Origin: Bacilli bacterium
GTDB taxonomy: Bacteria > Bacillota_I > Bacilli_A > ML615J-28 > CAG-698
Length of the DNA: 20,138 nucleotides
Reading direction: 5' to 3'
Assembly (NCBI GenBank): GCA_028693885.1
Contig: JAQUUM010000005.1
Coordinates: 1-20,138, forward strand
This document shows positions 1-8,175 of this stretch, piece by piece. The notes beneath the pieces are model-generated. The model did not search any database, was not told the DNA's origin, and was given only the letters and a program-made list of their open reading frames with translations. Each line of letters begins with the position of its first letter. The stretch's first letter is position 1. Both the position numbers and the translations under genes were made by a program.

Positions 1-130
1 GTGAAAAACTTTTTAACAAATCTAAAACCTTAATGCTTTCAGATAACTTTGCATATCTAAAAGAAAATCCCTTATCAATAATCTCATAAGTTTTAATTTG
101 ATCAATTTTAGAAACTACATCATAGTATAT
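1..130 (-). pseudogene. Frame-shifted continuation of the GNAT gene (start of a second GNAT domain), cut by window edge
   Basis: Just past the stop of the acetyltransferase at 115, the -1 frame on the minus strand is open from a TAG at 131-133 to the window edge. From base 124 it reads YDVVSKIDQIKTYEIIDKGF and continues with SFRYAKLSESIKVLDLLKSF. It has no ATG or GTG and no ribosome binding site of its own. In double-GNAT acetyltransferases of Bacillota the first domain ends in a motif like WFEKRGF-x-YDLxxDL, followed by a linker and a second domain starting with an FxxRxA-like strand. This frame supplies exactly that continuation after AWFEKRNYKMIRYT. I infer that the two pieces were one gene, split by loss of one T near 122-126. 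The alternative is a sequencing or assembly error. Confidence 0.65.
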
Positions 131-552
131 CTAATCATTTTATAGTTTCTTTTTTCAAACCAGGCATTACTGGCATTCACAAAATCACATGGAATTCCTG
201 GGAAAAAGTTATCAAAATCAGCCCCTACTTTTATCTTTTTAATCTCTTTTTCTCTAAATTCCTTTTCTATTTTTTCAAGCAAATTACTACCAATGCCTTG
301 TTTTCTATATTTCTTAGAAACATAGATTAAACTAATCCAAGCAATCTGGTTAATTTCATTTATTTTACTAACAATAAAACCAACTGCTTTTTTATCAACA
401 TATGCAATATAACTAGAAAATATAAAATCACATTTAAAAACTCTAGTTAGAAAAATCTCTTCAGAGATTGGATAGATAAAACCAACCTCATCGTTCCACA
501 AAGTTAATACTTCTTTATAATTAGTTAGATTTAAATTTTTTACTTCAATCAT
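115..552 (-). CDS. GNAT-family N-acetyltransferase, N-terminal domain (probably truncated by frameshift)
   Basis: This is a predicted cytoplasmic acetyl-CoA-dependent acetyltransferase of 145 residues; its substrate cannot be told from sequence. The GNAT fold is recognisable. An N-terminal strand-helix (MIEVKNLNLTNYKEVLTLWN) is followed by the central strands IAYVDKKAVGFIVSKI. The acetyl-CoA-binding motif A is YVSKKYRKQGIGSNLLEKIE (Q/R-x-x-G-x-G/A form). The end is FFPGIPCDF...NAWFEKRNY, typical of the first half of double-GNAT proteins. I chose the ATG at 552, one base after the nagB stop, because it aligns with the family N-terminus. A TTG at 582 in the same frame would add ten residues inside nagB. 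No good ribosome binding site is seen, so translation is probably coupled to nagB. The stop at 115-117 appears to result from a frameshift, since the -1 frame carries the expected rest of the protein. Confidence 0.75.
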   Translation of the reverse strand: MIEVKNLNLTNYKEVLTLWNDEVGFIYPISEEIFLTRVFKCDFIFSSYIAYVDKKAVGFIVSKINEINQIAWISLIYVSKKYRKQGIGSNLLEKIEKEFREKEIKKIKVGADFDNFFPGIPCDFVNASNAWFEKRNYKMIRYTMM

Positions 553-553
553 A

Positions 554-1276
554 TTATAAAAGGCTTGCTGCTTCTTTATCAACTATAACAATTACATCTT
601 TATGATTTTTCAATACTGATGCAGGGAAAGTCTCAGTAACTCCGCCTTTAATTAAAGCCTTAACAGCCTCAGCCTTTGATTTGCCTGATGCAACAAGCAA
701 AATAGTTTTTGCTTGCATAATATTTTTAATTCCCATTGTAATAGCACTAGTTGGAACTTCATCAATACTGTTAAAGAATCTTTTATTATCTTCACGAGTT
801 TTTTCTGTCAACTTAACAATAAACGTTTCTTGATCAAACGAAGTTCCTGGTTCATTAAAACCAATATGACCATTTCCACCAATTCCTAGTACTTGTAAAT
901 CAATACTAGCTTTATGTAACAATTCATTATACTCATCACATAATTTATTCAAATCACTACCATTACCTACTGGTATATGAATATTTTCTTCTTTTATATC
1001 AACATGATTAAATAAATTTTCATGCATAAAAGTATAATAACTTTGAGAATGGTTAATATCTAGGTTGCAATATTCATCTAAATTATATGTTTTGATATCT
1101 TTAAAAGAAATTTCTTTTTTATTATAAGCCGCAATTAGATTTTGGTAAAGCCCAATAGGGGAAGACCCTGTTGCTAAACCTAATGTACAATTAGGTTTTG
1201 CTTTTATTAGATCAATTACAACCTTTGCAGCTACTTTACTTAATTCTTGATAATCATTAACTTCAACTATTTTCAT
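554..1276 (-). CDS. nagB: Glucosamine-6-phosphate deaminase NagB
   Basis: Cytoplasmic enzyme converting glucosamine-6-phosphate to fructose-6-phosphate plus ammonia, the last step of amino-sugar catabolism before glycolysis. The 240-residue length matches the short Bacillota NagB, which lacks the allosteric C-terminal extension of the E. coli enzyme. Visible motifs are the phosphate-binding LGLATGSSPIGLY (about 32-44), the catalytic-base region YNLDEY with Asp67, and LGIGGNGHIGFNEPG (130-144) with His137 and Glu142, equivalent to E. coli His143 and Glu148. Asn135 sits where E. coli has Asp141, as in Bacillus NagB. The start overlaps the end of the upstream GH3 gene by 14 bases, with GGAGG five bases ahead of the ATG, so the genes are coupled. 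Its place after two hexosaminidases says what sugar the operon handles. NagA is absent from the window. Confidence 0.96.
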   Translation of the reverse strand: MKIVEVNDYQELSKVAAKVVIDLIKAKPNCTLGLATGSSPIGLYQNLIAAYNKKEISFKDIKTYNLDEYCNLDINHSQSYYTFMHENLFNHVDIKEENIHIPVGNGSDLNKLCDEYNELLHKASIDLQVLGIGGNGHIGFNEPGTSFDQETFIVKLTEKTREDNKRFFNSIDEVPTSAITMGIKNIMQAKTILLVASGKSKAEAVKALIKGGVTETFPASVLKNHKDVIVIVDKEAASLL

Positions 1277-2768
1277 TTATTCCTCCAATTTTAACTGGCA
1301 ATTTTCCTTCTGCCATATTTTTTCCATATAAAACATTACTACATGCTTCTAACATATAATTAGAAACTTCATATAAACAAAGATAATTTTCAACTCCTTC
1401 TAGATAAATAAAATCATAAGGAGATCTAATACTAATGACAATAGTCTTTGTTTTATTTAATTCTTTATATACTTTTGTTTGATAATCAGCTTCACTTACA
1501 TTATAAGTAATCAAAATAGTTTTATCATAATCTAATATTTTTTGTTTAACTAATTCAAAATTATTTAATTCTTTATCAATAAATATTTCCTCACCATGAA
1601 AATAATCACTAAATCTAAAATTATCTAAATTGTCATTATCTACTAAACTAGCCATTTTTATTTTAGGCGATATTATCAAACATTTTTCCTTCTCATCTAA
1701 AGGTATTAATTTATTCAAAGCTAGTGTCACAGCCTTAGCTGAAACCTCTTTTACTAACTCATCTTCTATAACAATTTCATTTTTAACAATTGTACAGTAC
1801 TTCTCTTTTAACATCATTATCTTTTGATAAGACTCTTCAATTCTTTCAAAAGGAATTTTTCCTTCTTCTACTAATCTAACTAAAACATTATAAATATTGA
1901 TTTGGTCTTCTAATAATGCCTGCCCACAAAAAACAAGCATATCACATCCAGCCATTACAGAACTATATACTACCTCTTCAATTGTATAATTCTTGCTGAT
2001 TGCTTGCATAGTTAAAGAGTCGGTTGTTACCAAACCTTTAAACCCTAATTTGTCAATCAACAAATCTCTAACTACTCTTTTAGATAAACTAGCAGGATAT
2101 GAATCAAAACTCGAATAAATGATGTGCGACATCATTACTCCATCAATACTAGCATCAATTGCTTGTTTAAAAGGTATAATTTCGTTCTTTAAAACATCAT
2201 CTTTTGATAAACCAACTCTAGGCAATCCCAAATGTGAATCCACATTAGTATTCCCATGTCCTGGAAAATGTTTTATTGTTGCAATCAAACCCGCATCTTG
2301 GAATCCTTTAAAAGCTGCTTTTGAATATTTATTAACTACATCAAAATCATCAGAATAACTTCTTGCATTTATAACCGGGTTAAAAGGATTATTATTTACA
2401 TCTCCTACTGGAGCAAAATTAATATTAAAACCTAAACTCTTTAAATCCTTACCTGTCCTCAAACACATTTCATACGTCTTATCAGTTTGAGCAGCAGCTA
2501 ACACCATAGCCCCCGGCAAATGATTAATATTAGTTAGCCTTCTTACATATCCACCTTCTTGATCAACACAAATAAAAAGCGGAGTCGTAGATTTTTCTTG
2601 TAGCTTAGTATTCAATTCTAAAACTTGTTCATTAGAATTAATATTATGTTTAAAATAAACAATCCCCCCAACTTTAATTTTCTCCACTAAAGTTTTCAAT
2701 TGTTTATTATAACTATCCCCTTTAAATGCAAAACAAAGCATTTGGGCAATTTTTTCTCTTATATCCAT
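1263..2768 (-). CDS. nagZ: GH3 beta-N-acetylhexosaminidase, NagZ type
   Basis: Predicted exo-beta-N-acetylglucosaminidase of glycoside hydrolase family 3, 501 residues, without signal peptide and therefore cytoplasmic. The TIM-barrel domain shows the NagZ-type motifs: VDQEGGYVRRL (68-78) for substrate binding, KHFPGHGNTNVDSHLGLP (166-183) with the His179 acid/base loop characteristic of NagZ, MMSHI, and VTTDSLTM with the likely nucleophile Asp250. A C-terminal domain of about 170 residues follows, as in Bacillus-type NagZ. The ATG at 2768 is chosen because GAAAGAGAGAG lies just upstream and the protein then starts MDIREKIAQML as the family does; the frame is open 18 codons further but that stretch overlaps a hairpin. 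It would release GlcNAc (or cleave GlcNAc-anhydroMurNAc) from imported glycan. A TGA stop overlaps nagB. Confidence 0.9.
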   Translation of the reverse strand: MDIREKIAQMLCFAFKGDSYNKQLKTLVEKIKVGGIVYFKHNINSNEQVLELNTKLQEKSTTPLFICVDQEGGYVRRLTNINHLPGAMVLAAAQTDKTYEMCLRTGKDLKSLGFNINFAPVGDVNNNPFNPVINARSYSDDFDVVNKYSKAAFKGFQDAGLIATIKHFPGHGNTNVDSHLGLPRVGLSKDDVLKNEIIPFKQAIDASIDGVMMSHIIYSSFDSYPASLSKRVVRDLLIDKLGFKGLVTTDSLTMQAISKNYTIEEVVYSSVMAGCDMLVFCGQALLEDQINIYNVLVRLVEEGKIPFERIEESYQKIMMLKEKYCTIVKNEIVIEDELVKEVSAKAVTLALNKLIPLDEKEKCLIISPKIKMASLVDNDNLDNFRFSDYFHGEEIFIDKELNNFELVKQKILDYDKTILITYNVSEADYQTKVYKELNKTKTIVISIRSPYDFIYLEGVENYLCLYEVSNYMLEACSNVLYGKNMAEGKLPVKIGGINENS

Positions 2769-2796
2769 TTTTCTCTCTCTTTCAACAATTAAAGAT

Positions 2797-2827
2797 AAAA
2801 GATGCCATTTATTAAATGACATCTTTT
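2797..2827 (-). terminator. Hairpin between permease and nagZ: probable partial terminator/attenuator
   Basis: On the minus strand AAAAGATGTCATTT pairs with AAATGGCATCTTTT around a three-base loop, giving a 14-bp stem with one G-U wobble. The same position is a C-A mismatch when read on the plus strand, so the structure fits minus-strand RNA. Downstream is TTTTATCTTTAATTG, only a weak U run, so read-through is likely. It lies after the stop of the last permease (2835) and before nagZ, and no good promoter is visible between them. It may lower expression of nagZ-nagB relative to the transport genes. Confidence 0.6.
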
Positions 2828-2834
2828 ATTTCTA

Positions 2835-3857
2835 TTAACCAACAATACCTGTTCTTTCAATGCTCTCAACGAATAGTTTTTGAACAAAGAAATAAGCTAT
2901 TAGTAATGGTAACATCATTAACAATGCCATGGTATTACTCAAAAGCCCTAAGAATTGTGAACTTCTGATTACATCAACATCAATTCCAAGCCTGTTCCAA
3001 TAAGCCATATTACCACCAATTACAGCAGTTGTATTTTCAGACAATCCAAACAATTTAGTTCCTAAAACGCCTGTGTATCTAAATACTTGAGCGAAATAGT
3101 AATCATTCCATTGCCATACAAAAGCAAACAATCCAACAGTAACAATAGCACCACGAGCATTAGGAAGCATTACACTCCAAAAAGTTCTAATAACACCCGC
3201 ACCATCTATTTGAGCAGACTCTTCTAATTCAATAGGAACACCTCTAAAGAACTGCCTGAAAAGATATATAAAGATAGCAGATCTAATTCCCATACCAAAG
3301 GCAGCCATGACGTACATCGCAAACCACTTTCCAATTAACATAACTCCAAAGAATCCATTATTTGAAAAATATAACCTTCTTGCGATATTTAAAGTTTCAT
3401 TTGGTACAACTAATGTAAATAATACAATAAAGAATATAATATTATTTCCAAAAAACTTAAGTCTTGCAAATGAGTAACCCGCAACCGCTGTAGCAATTAT
3501 TTGAATAAAAGTACTAACAGATGAAAGTAACAAACTGCCAAAGAATGAATCCACATAACTTAATAGTTCCCATGACAACCTAATATTTATTATACTAAAG
3601 TTTTCAGGAATCCACATTACTCTTGGATTAGAAATATCTTCTGGTGCTCTAAAAGCAAAACTAAATTTTTGAATCAGTGGTAACAAGATTATAAAACACA
3701 ATCCAGCAAGCAATAATATTCTTAACAAAACAGCGAAGAACATCAAGATTTTTTGATTTCTCGCCCTTGCTACGCTTGGGTTTTTCCAGTTAGCTGCAGC
3801 TTCACTATACTTTTCTTTAAAAGTTTTTTTAATTACTTTGTTCTCATTATTCATCAT
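2835..3857 (-). CDS. Carbohydrate ABC transporter permease, MalG type (second pair)
   Basis: Inner (cytoplasmic) membrane subunit of a CUT1-family sugar importer, 340 residues. A basic cytoplasmic tail (1-35) is followed by a first membrane segment at about 37-60 and five more. The ATPase-coupling EAA loop is LEESAQIDGAGVIRTFWSVMLP (about 211-232), and the segment after it, FAFVWQWNDYYFAQVF, is typical of MalG-like subunits. The start is placed at the ATG at 3857, preceded by GGATGG; an ATG one codon later is also possible. The frame is open 14 codons further upstream, but that part (LLYCSCYQGWCST) lies inside the previous gene and looks unlike a permease N-terminus. It overlaps the MalF-type gene by 11 bases, so the two subunits are translationally coupled. 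The substrate is inferred from context as a GlcNAc-containing oligosaccharide. Confidence 0.9.
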   Translation of the reverse strand: MMNNENKVIKKTFKEKYSEAAANWKNPSVARARNQKILMFFAVLLRILLLAGLCFIILLPLIQKFSFAFRAPEDISNPRVMWIPENFSIINIRLSWELLSYVDSFFGSLLLSSVSTFIQIIATAVAGYSFARLKFFGNNIIFFIVLFTLVVPNETLNIARRLYFSNNGFFGVMLIGKWFAMYVMAAFGMGIRSAIFIYLFRQFFRGVPIELEESAQIDGAGVIRTFWSVMLPNARGAIVTVGLFAFVWQWNDYYFAQVFRYTGVLGTKLFGLSENTTAVIGGNMAYWNRLGIDVDVIRSSQFLGLLSNTMALLMMLPLLIAYFFVQKLFVESIERTGIVG

Positions 3858-4965
3858 AGTAGAACACCATCCTTGATAACAAGAACAATATAATAGCAAT
3901 TATTAATAATGCTCCTAAACAGAATAACCACGACATCGCTGCATTTATGCCATAATTTGAAAGATAAGTTTTAATTCCATCATCAATAGGTGTACCTAAG
4001 AATGATGCAATTCCATAATTACTAGTAACATTACCTGCACTAATAAACTGTTTTAATTCTCTTAATACATCTGATCTTAAGAAAGCATCAACAATAGTAT
4101 AAACACCTGCTGTAAGCATCAAAGGTGACACCATTGGGAAAGTAATCTTCCAGAAGATTTCATATTGAGTTGCACCTTCAATCTTCGCTGCTTCATATAA
4201 ATGTTTTGGAACTGATTGAATTCCAGATAAGAAAATTAATATTTGAACTCCAGAATAAGAAATTATATCATAGATTCTAGTAACAGCATCACCTAGATAT
4301 CCAACAAAGGTTACAGGCAAATTCGCACTTAACAAGAAATCTTGGAAACTAAACATCGAAGCAAACAACTCGTTTGTTGTAGCGTTTATTGAATCTTGCA
4401 TAACTGTACTCGTTGATAGAGCAGCTTCAATTGCTTGAGAGTTAAATATAACAGGCATAAAGAAAATCGCTCTAACTAATGCACGGCCTTTAAATTGAGT
4501 ATTTAGAATAACTGCAATAATTAAACTAAAAATCAAAATAATCGGAACATCTACTAAAATACTAATAATTGAACTTGACAATGTTTGAGTATAAGTAGGA
4601 TGTTCTGAAAAGATATATTGATAATTCCCTAATCCTAAGAACTGAGTTTGAACACCTTCGCCCGCAGCTCCTTTTACATAACAAAAACTATAATAAACTG
4701 TTTGCATAAAAGGAATGAAAAAGAAATAAATAAATCCAATCATCAAAGGAATAATAAATACAATTCCCCAAACAGCCTTTCTCTTATTATACTGAATCTT
4801 AGAAGCAATCTTCTTCGGTATGAAAGATAGTATCGCACCAAGTTTAACCATAAACTTTGTTTGTCTAAATTTGTACCAAACTTCACTCAACCAAGATCTA
4901 AACTTGCTAAATAGTCTACCAATGGGAGCAAACATTTTAGCAAAAATTGATTTAATTTTTCCCAT
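3847..4965 (-). CDS. Sugar ABC transporter permease, MalF type (second pair)
   Basis: 372-residue membrane subunit that would pair with the MalG-type protein encoded directly after it. It has an unusually long, basic, amphipathic N-terminal cytoplasmic region of about 63 residues (KSIFAKMFAPIGRLFSKF, then FIPKKIASKIQYNKRK). Six or more membrane segments follow, the first at 65-88. The EAA coupling loop is LYEAAKIEGATQYEIFWKITFP (256-277). Between the third and fourth membrane regions there is an extra loop of about 55 residues (around 180-235), longer than in usual CUT1 permeases. The start ATG at 4965 has a perfect AGGAGGT site formed by the last codons of the DUF5696 gene, whose stop is one base upstream. 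No ATPase is encoded here, so a shared MsiK-type ATPase elsewhere in the genome is likely. Confidence 0.9.
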   Translation of the reverse strand: MGKIKSIFAKMFAPIGRLFSKFRSWLSEVWYKFRQTKFMVKLGAILSFIPKKIASKIQYNKRKAVWGIVFIIPLMIGFIYFFFIPFMQTVYYSFCYVKGAAGEGVQTQFLGLGNYQYIFSEHPTYTQTLSSSIISILVDVPIILIFSLIIAVILNTQFKGRALVRAIFFMPVIFNSQAIEAALSTSTVMQDSINATTNELFASMFSFQDFLLSANLPVTFVGYLGDAVTRIYDIISYSGVQILIFLSGIQSVPKHLYEAAKIEGATQYEIFWKITFPMVSPLMLTAGVYTIVDAFLRSDVLRELKQFISAGNVTSNYGIASFLGTPIDDGIKTYLSNYGINAAMSWLFCLGALLIIAIILFLLSRMVFYYDE

Positions 4966-4966
4966 T

Positions 4967-7900
4967 TTATTGACCTCCTGATAAGACTAGATAGCTTTTA
5001 GCTTTAACTGTAATTCCATTGATACTATCAACATAATCAGTCGTAAGTGACTTATTAATTAATATTTCAACATCATTAGAATAAGTAACTTTTACAATAT
5101 TACTTCTTCCACCAACTAATTCATGGCTTATCAACCTACCACCATGAATATCAACTGAATCTAAAGTTTCTTTTGTATTTACGACTTTAGCTTTCCAGTT
5201 AGCATAATAAGTTTGTGGGTAATGATTGTACTTAGTATCATATAGAATCTTAGGATCTTCATTTGAGAATACAAACTGTAAATTAGATCCAGTCTCTAAC
5301 AACTTCAATAATTCCATTTTTTCATCTCCTGTATAGTTAAACACAGGACCTGCATAATCAAACAATCCACTTACTACTAATTGATAGAAAGGAATTGTAT
5401 AATCAATAATTGGGTTTTGTGATGAGAAAAGTGGAACATCAACTGCATAACTTACATAAGGCAAGGCATATTCAAACGGCGCACTTAACTTAACTTTTCC
5501 AATCTCTTCTTTAAACATTGAAAGAGCTTGTTTTTGATAAGCAGCACCCATTTCAGCATATATTTCTGCACCTCTTTGATAATCACTAACTTTAACATTG
5601 CCTAAGTCTACTGCATATACACCTTCACTATCAAGAGTTTTAAAAGAAGGCAATAACGCATCAACTAAAGATGTGTAATACTTAGATGAAACATAGTTTG
5701 TTCCTGAATAAGTTTTATCTTGAACTTTAGTAGCTAAGTTATAAGGATAATGAGTAGAATAAGATGCACCTACACTCTTACCAGTATACTTCATATTACC
5801 GAAAGAATAATCATAGCCTTTGTTTGTAGCAACATATATTTCTGGATAAAAATCAATATTGTTACTATATAAGAAAGCTTTAAATGTATTCAAATCACTA
5901 ATTCCACCTAAAACTTTAGCAACCTCATAATTACTACGAGCTTTATATTCAAGACCATCTTCACTCCAACCACGATAACTAACGCTTAAGTTGTGAACAT
6001 TATAACCAATTAATTCTTCTAAAATAGCTTCTGCTTGTTTAAAAGTAGTAAGTGATGCTTTAACTTTATGTTTAACACCTAAAGTTAATACATATCTTTC
6101 ATACGCACCCAAGAAATTAATATCAACTAATGAGTTGACAGTAGTATCATTTGTTTCTAAATCATATCTATCAACTAAATAATTACGATAAACCTCAGCT
6201 ACTTTTGAATATGTTAATTCATCTGAATCTAAGAACATAAAATCATATTGGAAATCAATTGTATTTAAAGTCTCACTCCATTTATTAAACTTAGATGAGT
6301 TCCATTTATTTGTACCTACTGAAACTTCTTCGTTTTCTCTAAAGTAAGTTTGGAATTTAGCATGATTGTATGGTTTACTACGTTGACTATCATGCAATGT
6401 TCCTGCATCAAGTGCAGAACTACTAGCCCCATTAGAAACAACACCAATAACACCTAATTGATTAGTCGTATCAATGTATCCATACATTGGAAGCATCAAT
6501 TTTTGAGCATTATCTGAATCAGGCATTTGATATGGAGCGATATTCATATCTCTACCATAAAATTTCTTTCTGAAGTCATTATAATTCAACTCTTGAGCAC
6601 CATTATTAAACTTAATAACCGCTCCACTACCATCAGGTATAATCAACATACCTTCACTAGTCGCCTCATCATTAAAAGTAAAATAAGGTAAAAAGTCAAT
6701 ATAAGCAAGGCGATAACTATGGCTATATGGATCACTAAAATCTAAAGAGCCATTTCCTTCTTTCAAAGTATCACCTAAAAGTGTAAAATTAACACCATCA
6801 AAAGTATCAGATAAAGATGCTTCCATTCCAACTCTAAACCTAACTGGTACCAAATCACCTTCAATACCAAAGAATTGGTTTTCGTGATAAGCTTCTTCAA
6901 TTGAATAATAAGCTGCTACTGGATTATCGCTTTCATCATAAATAAAGCCATTTTCATCTCTTGAAGCATAACCAGCATTTCTTCTTGCAAGATAGTATTT
7001 AGGATCATCTGCTATATCATCATAACTTGCAGTTTTAGATGCAACTAATTCATCAATTTTTTCTTGATCATCTAAAATACTAGAATCATAAACATATTTT
7101 CCACTCACCATATGTCTTTCAGTTGTATCATAAAGCAAATTGAATAAAGCTGAAAACTGTGTAGTAGAAGTTGCTTTTAATTTATAAAATTCATATTTTT
7201 CAGGATCAGTAGTTGGATCTACTTGATCATCAACTTCAATCTTGTAAAATCCATCAAAAAGTGAATTCTTTGTTCCTTCATAAATGAATGGATTAACGAT
7301 ACAAGGAGAAGCCCCTTCTTCACCATAATTACTAGCGTTAATCGTTGTACCCCAACCACTAACAAATGCTTCTGTTAAATAAGTTATATTAAAATATAAA
7401 TCATGATCTTCAGGATCAACTGTATCTGGAAGTGGATTAACCTCTCCATATAGATTATCTTGAATATATTTAGCAACATCATAATTAGTTGTTGTAGCAC
7501 TATAAGTACCACTGTTTTGGTATTCTCTATATCTAACAACACGAATACTCATAGTTTCACCAAAAGAATCCATAATTGTTTCTGTAGCATACTCTTGGTT
7601 AATTCTTATATTACCGATAAACTGATCAATCATTGTATTAATTCTCATCTTATCAGGATAATAAGTTTGAGTAAAACGACCAACATCATAGACTATCTGA
7701 ACACCACCATCTATATAATTCAAAGAATAATGTTTTTCATAAGTATCTGATGTCTTATTATAAAAGTTTACACTATCAGTCATAGTATTTAAACCAGTTG
7801 TAACTTGAGTACCATTTGTTCCATAATAAAATAATCTAAAGTTACTTCCATAGCCTGAAGTTAAATCATCATTAGTCGTTGTATAAGTTTTACCTGTTCT

Positions 7901-8164
7901 TTTATCAACAATTGATATTTTAGTAGTAGCTTCATCGATATACATTTCAAAGTTATCATTTTCAGCAACCAATTTATTGTTATCAAAAGTTTCCATACTA
8001 GCGGCTTCTGTGAAGTCGTCTAGATTAACTTCCTTATTACTAAAAGCAAGTTCATCAGCTAGAGGAATAGTACTAAGTCCTCCAGTAAAATAAACTACTA
8101 ATACAATTGCTACAGCAATTACTAATAGAAAAGGAACTATGTATTTAATTTTTAATAATTTCAT
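4967..8164 (-). CDS. DUF5696-type large membrane-anchored surface protein
   Basis: A 1065-residue protein of unknown biochemical function with one N-terminal membrane segment (8-28) and no lipobox, so it is most likely anchored with the bulk outside. Residues about 40-690 look mainly beta-rich and contain the family-like stretch MLIIPDGSGAVIKFNNGAQ (506-524). Residues about 690-950 alternate strands and helices in a way that suggests a TIM barrel: YVLTLGVKHK, HNLSVSYRGWSEDG (724-737), DFYPEIYV (771-778, Glu775) and GVYAVDLGN (848-856, Asp853). A short beta domain ends the protein. A beta-sandwich plus barrel layout resembles several glycoside hydrolase families, so an extracellular glycan-cleaving role is plausible but not shown. 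The gene sits between a Yip1-family gene and a permease pair, with GGAGGG six bases before the ATG. Confidence 0.75.
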   Translation of the reverse strand: MKLLKIKYIVPFLLVIAVAIVLVVYFTGGLSTIPLADELAFSNKEVNLDDFTEAASMETFDNNKLVAENDNFEMYIDEATTKISIVDKRTGKTYTTTNDDLTSGYGSNFRLFYYGTNGTQVTTGLNTMTDSVNFYNKTSDTYEKHYSLNYIDGGVQIVYDVGRFTQTYYPDKMRINTMIDQFIGNIRINQEYATETIMDSFGETMSIRVVRYREYQNSGTYSATTTNYDVAKYIQDNLYGEVNPLPDTVDPEDHDLYFNITYLTEAFVSGWGTTINASNYGEEGASPCIVNPFIYEGTKNSLFDGFYKIEVDDQVDPTTDPEKYEFYKLKATSTTQFSALFNLLYDTTERHMVSGKYVYDSSILDDQEKIDELVASKTASYDDIADDPKYYLARRNAGYASRDENGFIYDESDNPVAAYYSIEEAYHENQFFGIEGDLVPVRFRVGMEASLSDTFDGVNFTLLGDTLKEGNGSLDFSDPYSHSYRLAYIDFLPYFTFNDEATSEGMLIIPDGSGAVIKFNNGAQELNYNDFRKKFYGRDMNIAPYQMPDSDNAQKLMLPMYGYIDTTNQLGVIGVVSNGASSSALDAGTLHDSQRSKPYNHAKFQTYFRENEEVSVGTNKWNSSKFNKWSETLNTIDFQYDFMFLDSDELTYSKVAEVYRNYLVDRYDLETNDTTVNSLVDINFLGAYERYVLTLGVKHKVKASLTTFKQAEAILEELIGYNVHNLSVSYRGWSEDGLEYKARSNYEVAKVLGGISDLNTFKAFLYSNNIDFYPEIYVATNKGYDYSFGNMKYTGKSVGASYSTHYPYNLATKVQDKTYSGTNYVSSKYYTSLVDALLPSFKTLDSEGVYAVDLGNVKVSDYQRGAEIYAEMGAAYQKQALSMFKEEIGKVKLSAPFEYALPYVSYAVDVPLFSSQNPIIDYTIPFYQLVVSGLFDYAGPVFNYTGDEKMELLKLLETGSNLQFVFSNEDPKILYDTKYNHYPQTYYANWKAKVVNTKETLDSVDIHGGRLISHELVGGRSNIVKVTYSNDVEILINKSLTTDYVDSINGITVKAKSYLVLSGGQ

Positions 8165-8175
8165 TTCATTCCCTC

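Noticed and set aside
1263..1265. Possible use of TGA as tryptophan (Mollicutes code 4) because of AT richness
   Set aside because: TGA ends the GH3 gene (1263-1265) and the GH20 gene (16279-16281) exactly where the next gene starts, and Trp residues are encoded by TGG.
2769..2822. Longer N-terminus for the GH3 protein
   Set aside because: The extra 18 codons run through the hairpin arm and the ribosome binding region and do not resemble a NagZ N-terminus.
7460..7750. Open frame of 96 codons on the plus strand inside the DUF5696 gene
   Set aside because: Low-complexity translation rich in Ile, Ser and Asn, no ribosome binding site, and fully antisense to a well-supported gene. Shorter plus-strand frames at 1630, 2119, 4648, 11838, 16373 and 19527 are dismissed for the same reasons.
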